Part shown: one piece after another, positions 58,122-64,000 of the stretch
Position numbering within the stretch: position 1 is the first letter of the stretch
How the letters are laid out: every line of letters starts with the position of its first letter
Source: Streptomyces broussonetiae
Lineage (GTDB): Bacteria; Actinomycetota; Actinomycetes; Streptomycetales; Streptomycetaceae
NCBI RefSeq assembly: GCF_009796285.1
Contig: NZ_CP047020.1
Coordinates: forward strand, 7,316,001 to 7,380,000
DNA: 64,000 nt
Reading direction: 5' to 3'
Notes under the pieces: model-generated
Databases searched by the model: none
What the model was told of the DNA's origin: nothing
Seen by the model: the letters and a program-made list of their open reading frames with translations, nothing else
Program-made: the position numbers and the translations under genes

Positions 58122-59030
58122 ATGCAATTGGATTTGAATCTGCTGGCCGCGCTCGACGCGCTGCTGGAGGAGGGAAGTGTCGCCGGGGCGGCCGCACGCA
58201 TGCATGTCACCGCCCCCGCGATGAGCCGGAGTCTGGGCCGAATCCGTCGCACGACCGGGGACCAGATCCTGGTGCGCACCGGCCGCACGATGACCCCGAC
58301 GCCGTATGCGATCGCCGTCCGGGAACAGGTGCACGAGCTGCTGCACCAGGTCCAGGGGGTGCTGGCACCGAGCCGTGAACTCGATCTGGCAACGTTGGAG
58401 CGCACCTTCACACTCCGCTGGCACGATTCCCTGGTCGCCTTGGGCGGCCCCGCGCTGCTCTCGGCCGTGCGCGGACAGGCGCCGGGCGTGCGGTTGCGCT
58501 TCGTCGCGGAATCGAGCATTGACACCCCCGAGTTGCGGCGTGGAGAGGTCGACCTGGAGGCGAACGCCAACCGGCCGGGCGCACCGGACGTTCGTGCCGA
58601 GAAGGTGGGCGAGACCCGCCTCGTCATCGTGGTGAGGCAGGGGCACCCGCTCACTCGTGTCAGGACCGTCACCGCGAAGCGGTACGCCGCCGCTGAGCAC
58701 GTCACCGTCTCGCGACGTGGAAACCTCAGCAATGCCCTCGACGACGCCCTCGCGCGGCTCGGTCTCACCCGCCGCGTGGTGGCGACCGCACCCACGGAAG
58801 CTGCCGCGCTGGAGTTCGCGCGCGGCTCCGATCTCCTGATCAGCGTCCCTGAAGCCACCGCGCGGTCCGCGGTTGCCGACCTCGGCCTGGTCGTGCTCCC
58901 TCTCCCGCTCGAACTGCCGTCGGCGCCCATATACCTGTCGTGGCATCAGCGCTACGACACCGACCACGCCCACGCTTGGCTGCGCGGGCTGGCGCGAACC
59001 GCGCTGGCCATGGGCGGAGCGTCGTCGTAG
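58122..59030 (+). CDS. LysR-family transcriptional regulator
   Basis: Regulator of 302 aa. The N-terminal winged helix is QLDLNLLAALDALLEEGSVA, with recognition helix APAMSRSLGRIRRTTGDQILV. The C-terminal type-2 periplasmic-binding-like effector domain starts near residue 90. ATG 58122 matches the conserved MQLDLNLL start; an upstream in-frame ATG at 58077 overlaps the LysR box. It is divergent from the IMPase-like/reductase pair, its presumed target, with autoregulation expected. Confidence 0.92.
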   Translation: MQLDLNLLAALDALLEEGSVAGAAARMHVTAPAMSRSLGRIRRTTGDQILVRTGRTMTPTPYAIAVREQVHELLHQVQGVLAPSRELDLATLERTFTLRWHDSLVALGGPALLSAVRGQAPGVRLRFVAESSIDTPELRRGEVDLEANANRPGAPDVRAEKVGETRLVIVVRQGHPLTRVRTVTAKRYAAAEHVTVSRRGNLSNALDDALARLGLTRRVVATAPTEAAALEFARGSDLLISVPEATARSAVADLGLVVLPLPLELPSAPIYLSWHQRYDTDHAHAWLRGLARTALAMGGASS

Positions 59031-59046
59031 CCGGCGCCGGCCGGCT
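59029..59046 (+). terminator. Small hairpin at the LysR stop
   Basis: AGCCGGC (59029-59035) pairs with GCCGGCT (59040-59046) around GCCG. A weak terminator candidate between convergent genes. Confidence 0.35.
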
Positions 59047-59110
59047 GCTTCACCCATACGTCCAGGCGGCCACCTCGATGCCGCACGGCCGGCCGCCGTG
59101 CGGACCCGTA

Positions 59111-59235
59111 TCAGATCTTCAGTCCCCGGCGGTAGGCGTACACGACCGAGGTGAACGGGGCCGCGAAGCCCGAGCTTGCCGAGAAGGCAGGACACGAACG
59201 TCTTGACGGTCTCCTGGCCGTCCACCCCCATGCTG
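59111..59235 (-). pseudogene. Possible frameshifted C-terminal gene remnant
   Basis: On the minus strand one frame reads ETVKTFVSCLLGKLG. About 60 bases on, another frame reads GFAAPFTSVVYAYRRGLKI and stops at 59111. Joined by a frameshift near 59166-59175 they look like a plausible protein end. I do not recognise the family. The remaining 59031-59326 gap shows nothing else. Confidence 0.25.
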
Positions 59236-59326
59236 CGCAGGCCGTGGGGTGGCCGGAGCGACGCCTGCGGCTCACGATCGCTGACCTGTTTGCCCTGCTC
59301 GGTCAGTCGGTCGGATACAAGTCGCT

Positions 59327-60436
59327 TCAGGAGGCCGTCGCGGGAACGAGGTGGTCGAGTCCTTTCGCACTCCCCGTCGCGGCCTCGATCGAACGCGGCA
59401 GCATGATGCCCTCGTAGGCGCGGACGGCGTCGTCGACGCTGGACTCGGTGACCAGTGCGTGGGCGAGGTCGGCGCCGTCGAGCATGGCGAGGTTGGCGCC
59501 CAGCCCGACCGGAGGCATCAGGTGCGCGGCGTCGCCGAGCAGCGTGACGCCGGGAACGTTATCCCAGGTGTGCGGGGCGGGCAGGACGAACAGGGACCGG
59601 TGGATGAACCCGTGGTCGCTGTGGCGCAGGATGTAGCGCAGGCTCTCGTCCCAGTCGTCGAACAACCTCAACAGATATGTCCGCACGGCCCGCTGGTCGC
59701 CGAGGTCGACACCGGCGGCCTCATGCCAGTCCCTGGGCGCGCGGAGGGCGATGTAGGCGCGGATGTGGCCGTTGCTGTTGCGTTGGGCGACCAGGGACCT
59801 GCCGGCGCCCTTCGCCAGCATCGATCCGTTGCCGACCAGCCGCGCGAGGTCGCGATGGCGGGTATCGCAGTCGTCGAACCCGGTCTCGACGAAGGTGACG
59901 CCGGTGTAGCCGGGTACGGCGGGCGACAGAGCCGGGCGCACGCGTGACCAGGCGCCGTCGGCGCCGACCACCAGGTCGAAGTCCTCGGCGGTGCCGTCAC
60001 CGAACAGCAGCCGGCAGGTGCCGTCCGCCAGCGGGGCGACGCCGGTGACGGCGCGGTCCCACCGCACCGTGCCCTCGGTGATCGAGTCCAGGAGCAGGCC
60101 ACGGAGTTGGCCTCGGTCGATCTCCGGCCGGCCGCCGTCGGCGGACGGCCCCTGCTGCGCCAGGAGGGCGGCGGTGGCACAGTCGAGCACGCGCCACTCG
60201 TCTCCTTCGGGGCGGGCGAGGGCGTGGAACCGGTCGAGGACCCCTGCCGCCCGCAGGGCGGCCTGGCCGGTGTCGGGATGCATGTCGAGGGTGCCGCCCT
60301 GCGGTCGGGCGTCGGCGGAGGCTTCACCTTCGAAGACGGTGACGGACCGGCCGTGTTGCTGCAGGACTCGGGCGCAGGTGAGGCCGCCGAGGCCGGCGCC
60401 GACAATCGCGATGCGCGGATCACGAGCAGAGTTCAT
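59327..60436 (-). CDS. TetX-like FAD-dependent monooxygenase
   Basis: Class A flavoprotein hydroxylase of 369 aa. Motifs are IAIVGAGLGGLTCARVLQQ (FAD), GGTLDMHPDTGQAALRAAG (as in TetX-type enzymes), FDLVVGADGAWSRVR (the DG motif, with Asp-Gly) and TLLGDAAHLMPPVGLGANLAML (second FAD/GD motif). Length fits TetX relatives. It may hydroxylate an aromatic or polyketide compound, possibly as a detoxifying enzyme. It is divergent from a TetR gene (124-bp A+T-richer region at 60437-60560), a typical inducible pair. Not proof of tetracycline activity. Confidence 0.9.
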   Translation of the reverse strand: MNSARDPRIAIVGAGLGGLTCARVLQQHGRSVTVFEGEASADARPQGGTLDMHPDTGQAALRAAGVLDRFHALARPEGDEWRVLDCATAALLAQQGPSADGGRPEIDRGQLRGLLLDSITEGTVRWDRAVTGVAPLADGTCRLLFGDGTAEDFDLVVGADGAWSRVRPALSPAVPGYTGVTFVETGFDDCDTRHRDLARLVGNGSMLAKGAGRSLVAQRNSNGHIRAYIALRAPRDWHEAAGVDLGDQRAVRTYLLRLFDDWDESLRYILRHSDHGFIHRSLFVLPAPHTWDNVPGVTLLGDAAHLMPPVGLGANLAMLDGADLAHALVTESSVDDAVRAYEGIMLPRSIEAATGSAKGLDHLVPATAS

Positions 60437-60560
60437 GGGAGTGTCCCTCGGGAGGTGGGTGAGTTGCCGGGAGGCCCGGCATCACCAAGAAAGCACACTC
60501 GATAAATAAGCGCAATGACTAAACTTTTACAGCGACTGCACTTCGGGGTACGGTGGGCGA

Positions 60561-61154
60561 GTGACCGAACCGACCGGGCGCCGCGAGCGCAAGAAGGCCC
60601 AGACCCGCCAGTCCCTGGCCGACGCCGCGCTTGAGCTCTTCCTCGAGCGCGGTTACGACCAGGTCGGCGTCAAGGACGTCGCCGACGCCGCAGACGTCTC
60701 GGTGACCACCCTGTTCAAGCACTTCTCCGGCAAGGAAGCCCTGGTCTTCGATCAGGACGACGACCTGGAAGCAGCACTCGTCGCCGCCGTGCGCGAACGC
60801 CCCCCGGGCCAGTCGATCCCACAGGCTCTGCGCGAGCACATCCTGCTGAAACAGGCCCAACTCGCCGTCCATGCCTCGGACCCGCGGTTCGCCGACTTCA
60901 CGCGCCTGGTGCAGGAGACCCCTGCGCTGCGCGACTACGCCCACCGCATGTGGACGCGCCACGAAGCGGCCCTGGCCAGGGCCGTCGCCGAGGCGGTGGG
61001 TGCGCCCGAGGACGACGTCAGCTGCGCCGCCCTGGCCCGTTTCGCCCTTGAGGCCCGCAGCCTCATCCTGCGGCACGCCGAACCGCGCCGAGCTGCCGAC
61101 GAGGCCTTCGCGCTGCTCGAACACGGCTGGGCAGCCTCTCATCCGAGCAACTGA
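60561..61154 (+). CDS. TetR-family transcriptional regulator
   Basis: Repressor of 197 aa with N-terminal helix-turn-helix: RQSLADAALELFLERGYDQVGVKDVADAADVSVTTLFKHFSGKEAL, given here in overlapping short pieces as ALELFLERGYDQV and VSVTTLFKHFSGKE. The C-terminal ligand domain is helical (ALARAVAEAVGAPEDDVSCAA). The start is GTG 60561. Divergent from the TetX-like gene, so it probably represses that gene and itself from the shared region. Confidence 0.92.
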   Translation: MTEPTGRRERKKAQTRQSLADAALELFLERGYDQVGVKDVADAADVSVTTLFKHFSGKEALVFDQDDDLEAALVAAVRERPPGQSIPQALREHILLKQAQLAVHASDPRFADFTRLVQETPALRDYAHRMWTRHEAALARAVAEAVGAPEDDVSCAALARFALEARSLILRHAEPRRAADEAFALLEHGWAASHPSN

Positions 61155-61317
61155 CCGGGCTGCCAGGCACCCCGCTGTGCGCGGTGGCGGTGCGCGCTCG
61201 GGAGCCTCGGTGAGGCCTTCCGCGAGGCGTCACATCGCGCTGCATCGGGGGTTCGGCGCGCGGAGGCCGGCGCCGGGGTCTGGATCCCCGATGAACCTGC
61301 AAGTGACGCTGCCGGAC

Positions 61318-61632
61318 CGGGAGGTTGGCCTCCCATCCGTCGAGGAACCGTTCGAATCCGCGCTCGGCCCTGTCGGCAGCGTGGGGAAGCTCGGCATCAC
61401 GAACGACCCTGGCGAGGAGTGGATGGCGCCCGCTCTTGACGACTTTGTCTAGGTAGGGCGCATGGGCGTCCATCCATTGCTGGATGCCGACCCCGGAGCG
61501 TCGGACGGCTTCCTGCTGGGCGAGCTCGCCGATGGCGTAGCCGCGGACGAACGCCTGCAGCGCGTCGACAATGGTGATCATGACGTCGATATCGAAGCCG
61601 AGGAGGACGGACGGCGATATCAGCGGCTCGTG
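61318..61632 (-). pseudogene. Remnant of a second TetR-family gene (C-terminal ligand domain only)
   Basis: Minus-strand frame reading EPLISPSVLLGFDIDVM, then DALQAFVRGYAIGELAQQEA, PYLDKVVKSGRHPLLARVV and ERGFERFLDGWEANLP. This is the pattern of TetR_C-type ligand domains (VRGY, PYL..V..G..P...RV). The DNA-binding domain is absent: upstream lies the end of the membrane-protein gene at 61620. No stop follows the homologous part before 61063, so the 3' end is also lost. No gene was seen in the rest of 61155-61619. Confidence 0.6.
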
Positions 61633-62324
61633 TCGGCGTCCCCTTCGTCATTCGGAGGGTCCTTCTGTCTCCTGCCGCCCGGAGGGGAGCCGTCCCCGTG
61701 CTCTTCCAGCAGCTCGAGGAGCGCCGCATCCGCTCTCCTCCGGTCTTCCTTCGTCAGCTCGAGCGGTGCGTTGTTGTAGACGGTGTAGCGGTCTGGATCG
61801 ATGATGTTGGCGGCCCTCAGGATGAACGTCAGCAGGGGGCGCCAGCCCTTGCGGTGGCCGACTCGCACCTGTATCTGGGCCTTGTAGTCACGGGCCTCCG
61901 GGATGAATCCGGAGAACGGTGCCTCGAACTCGATGAAGAGCTGTTGCGCTTCTCTGCCGGGCACGACGAATCCGGCCGGCAGCTTCGTCTCCTCGTCCGG
62001 CCCCGGCTGGAGGCGGCACGGGGAGGACACCCACAGCAGTGGCAGATGGGAGGCGGGCTCATCAGGGAAGGTCAGGATGAGGTCCTGCACGACGATCGGC
62101 TTGGGGCCGGTGTTGTGCAGGATGAGCGGAAGCCGTAGACGTGCCGTGGAACCGTGGACGATCGCCGCAAAGACATGAGGCTCCCACGCCTTCAGGCGCC
62201 CCTGTCGGGCGTGGAGCCACCAGAACGACGCGACGGTGAAGAACAGTGCGCAGGCTGATACGACACTGGCGCCGGTAAGCGATGAGGACGCGGTCTGATC
62301 CGCCGCGGCCATCAGCGGAACCAC
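61620..62324 (-). CDS. Single-pass membrane protein, function unknown
   Basis: Protein of up to 234 aa with one N-terminal TM (about 18-42, GASVVSACALFFTVASFWWL). A domain of about 150 residues follows, with a beta-sandwich feel (HNTGPKPIVVQDLILTFPDE; EFEAPFSGFIPEARDY). The C-terminus is charged and disordered. The start is GTG 62324 or ATG 62312; neither has a clear ribosome site. I do not recognise the family. Confidence 0.7.
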   Translation of the reverse strand: MVPLMAAADQTASSSLTGASVVSACALFFTVASFWWLHARQGRLKAWEPHVFAAIVHGSTARLRLPLILHNTGPKPIVVQDLILTFPDEPASHLPLLWVSSPCRLQPGPDEETKLPAGFVVPGREAQQLFIEFEAPFSGFIPEARDYKAQIQVRVGHRKGWRPLLTFILRAANIIDPDRYTVYNNAPLELTKEDRRRADAALLELLEEHGDGSPPGGRRQKDPPNDEGDADTSR

Positions 62325-62395
62325 AGACCCAGTCTGCCAGTCCCCCGGTGGGCCCGCTCACAGGACGAGTGGCCGCCGGTCCTCCCCGGAACGGA

Positions 62396-62743
62396 TCACA
62401 GCTCGGCGAGGAGTACGAGATACCAGGCGACCAGGGCCGCGCACGCCACCGCGGGGACGAGCTTGCGCACCCCGTCGCCCTTGCGTACGTGCGTGGCCAC
62501 GGCACCGGCGAGCAGCACCAGCAGCCCGGAACCCGCCAGGCCGCCGCACAGGGGCACGACCGGGCCGAGCGCCACGCCGAGGGCACCCGCCAGCTCCAGC
62601 GCGCCGATGACCCGGTAGGCCGCGGTGGTGAAGCCGGCGTGGGCGGCCAGCTCGGGCATCGGCCCCAAGGCCAGAATCTTGGCCACGCCCAGCAGGGCGA
62701 AGATCAACGCGATGAGACAGGTCAGTGAGGCGGAGAGGATCAC
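62396..62743 (-). CDS. DoxX-family membrane protein
   Basis: Protein of 115 aa with four TM segments: LIALIFALLGVAKI, then RVIGALELAGALGVALG, AGSGLLVLLAGAVATH and VPAVACAALVAWYLVL. This is the DoxX/DoxD-like pattern. GTG 62743 overlaps the stop of the acyl-CoA synthetase gene (GTGA), so the two are coupled. A role in acyl-CoA metabolism is not obvious; DoxX proteins are often linked to redox or sulfur stress. Confidence 0.85.
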   Translation of the reverse strand: MILSASLTCLIALIFALLGVAKILALGPMPELAAHAGFTTAAYRVIGALELAGALGVALGPVVPLCGGLAGSGLLVLLAGAVATHVRKGDGVRKLVPAVACAALVAWYLVLLAEL

Positions 62744-64000
62744 GAGGCGCCTTCGAGGGTGTGCGGGCGGCGGGCCCGGCGGCGTTCGGCTCCCAGGCCG
62801 GCGAAGTAGGCGATCAGGTCGGGGTTGTCGACCGCGGAGGGATTGAGGACCTGCTCGGCGCGGGTGCCCTGGAGGAGGCGCTTGACGGGGACCTCGAGCT
62901 TCTTGCCGGTCTTCGTGTGCGGGATGGCCGGCACGGCGAGGATCTCGTCGGGGACATGGCGGGGTGAGGCGCCGGTGCGGATCGCGTCGCGGATCTTCTC
63001 GCACAGGGACTCGTCCAGGACGGTCCCGTCGGCGAGGACCACGAAGAGCGGCATCCAGTAGCCGCCGTCGGGTTCCTCTGCACCGATGACGAGGGCCTCG
63101 GCGATCTCAGGGAGGTGTTCGACGATGTCGTGGATGTCGGCGCTGCCCAGGCGCACGCCGTTGCGGTTGAGCGTGGCGTCGGAGCGGCCGTGCACGATCA
63201 CCGAGCCGTGGGAGGTGTGGGTGATCCAGTCGCCGTGCCGCCACACGCCCGGGTAGGCGCTGAAGTAGGCGTCGCGGTAGCGGCTGCCGTCGGGGTCGTT
63301 CCAGAAGTTCAGCGGCATGGACGGCATGGGCCGGGTGACGACCAGTTCGCCGACCTGGTCGACGACCGGCCGGCCCGCGCCGTCGTACGCCGCGAGCGCC
63401 ACGCCGAGGTTGGGTGCCGACAGTTCACCCGCCCACACCGGGGTGGTGGGGGCGCTGCCGGCGAAGCCGGAGACGACGTCCGTGCCGCCGCTGGTGGAGG
63501 CCAGCTGGACGCCCGCGCCGACGTGGTCGCGGACCCAGGGGTAGGCGGAGGCGGGCAGGGCGGAGCCGGTGCAGCCGATGACGCGGATCGACGACAGGTC
63601 GTGCACGGCAGCTTCGATGCCGAGTTTGGCCATGGCCAGCAGGTATTGGGGGCTGGTGCCGAAGACGGTGACCTTGTGGCGGGCCGCCAGCTCCCACAGG
63701 ACGTCCGGGCGCGCCACCGGCGCGGGGCTGCCGTCGTAGGTGCAGGTGGTGGCACCGGTCAGCAGGGTGGAGACGACCAGGTTCCACATCATCCAGTGGG
63801 TCGTGGTGTACCACAGCAAGCGGTCCCCGACGCCCAGGTCGCAGTGCAGGCCGAGGATCTTGAGGTGCTCCAGCAGGACGCCGCCGTGCCCGTGGACGAT
63901 GCCCTTGGGCAGGCCGGTGGTGCCGGAGGAGAAGACGATCCACAGCGGGTGGTCGAAGGGCACCGGGGTGATGGTGAGGTACTCGGCGCGGGTGGCCGCG
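62740..64000 (-). CDS. Acetoacetyl-CoA synthetase, 5' part outside the window
   Basis: ANL-superfamily acetoacetate-CoA ligase; 420 codons are present and the reading frame is still open at base 64000. Motifs are PLWIVFSSGTTGLPKGIVHGH (P-loop), QLASTSGGTDVVSGF, the acceptor motif GVWRHGDWI, and HGRSDATLNRNGVRLGSADI. The active-site Lys is in HTKTGKKLEVPVKRLL. It is AACS rather than acetyl-CoA synthetase by the SGGTD and GVRLGSADI signatures. The DoxX gene is coupled to its 3' end. Confidence 0.92.
   Translation of the reverse strand, partial: AATRAEYLTITPVPFDHPLWIVFSSGTTGLPKGIVHGHGGVLLEHLKILGLHCDLGVGDRLLWYTTTHWMMWNLVVSTLLTGATTCTYDGSPAPVARPDVLWELAARHKVTVFGTSPQYLLAMAKLGIEAAVHDLSSIRVIGCTGSALPASAYPWVRDHVGAGVQLASTSGGTDVVSGFAGSAPTTPVWAGELSAPNLGVALAAYDGAGRPVVDQVGELVVTRPMPSMPLNFWNDPDGSRYRDAYFSAYPGVWRHGDWITHTSHGSVIVHGRSDATLNRNGVRLGSADIHDIVEHLPEIAEALVIGAEEPDGGYWMPLFVVLADGTVLDESLCEKIRDAIRTGASPRHVPDEILAVPAIPHTKTGKKLEVPVKRLLQGTRAEQVLNPSAVDNPDLIAYFAGLGAERRRARRPHTLEGAS

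Overview
The window looks like chromosomal DNA from a Streptomyces or a close actinomycete. Supporting signs are very high G+C with strong third-position bias, many GTG starts, ATGA/GTGA translational overlaps, several probable leaderless promoters, an RNase Sa-type secreted ribonuclease, and many families typical of Streptomyces. The annotation is by reading and recall only; no searches were run. I saw no tRNA, rRNA, CRISPR array or intact insertion sequence.

Layout. 1-5.4 kb: ureide catabolism (3' part of allantoinase, then allantoicase), an AIM24 protein, a DHFR-like reductase, an EamA exporter and a secreted guanyl-specific RNase. 5.7-9.3 kb: a NarL-type two-component pair split by an 11-bp tandem repeat array, then a P450. 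9.4-16.2 kb: a polyol/sugar locus. A GntR repressor, an inositol-dehydrogenase-like enzyme, a FrcBCA-type ABC importer and a ROK kinase are linked by two copies of the palindrome TGTCCGGACA. 16.3-27.6 kb: a SNF2 helicase/SWIM-protein pair, a DHA2 exporter carrying three extra C-terminal beta-sandwich domains, an acetyltransferase and a membrane phosphoesterase.

27.6-32.6 kb is a copper-handling region: a remnant of a membrane-anchored CopC/YcnI-like protein, a CDF-like transporter, a small Met/His-rich membrane protein, a CopA-type P1B-ATPase, a PCuAC-like protein with degenerate ligands, and a probable decayed YHS domain.

32.7-48.9 kb is the centrepiece: an isonitrile lipopeptide (diisonitrile chalkophore-type) gene cluster. 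Its core matches scoE-scoD-scoC-scoB-scoA of Streptomyces and Rv0097-Rv0101 of M. tuberculosis, in the same order. The core is an isonitrile-forming Fe/2OG oxygenase, a FcoT-like Gly-adding enzyme, an acyl-ACP ligase, a carrier protein and a C-A-T-R NRPS. Added genes are an Asp/Asn-hydroxylase-like oxygenase, a DHA2 exporter, a KASIII and a second ACP. Downstream lie a FecCD/BtuF-type ABC importer, a Met/His-rich membrane protein and an ECF sigma factor closely resembling mycobacterial SigC. Together these suggest that metallophore synthesis, export, re-import and control sit beside copper efflux genes.

49-64 kb: a Ser/Thr kinase, a hairpin-rich stretch with a remnant of an ABC ATPase control domain and a perfect 25-bp palindrome, small hydrophobic and CsbD stress proteins, a flavoprotein/P-loop ATPase/esterase set, a reductase/IMPase-like pair divergent from a LysR gene, a TetX-like flavoprotein divergent from a TetR gene, a TetR remnant, a membrane protein, DoxX, and the 3' part of an acetoacetyl-CoA synthetase.
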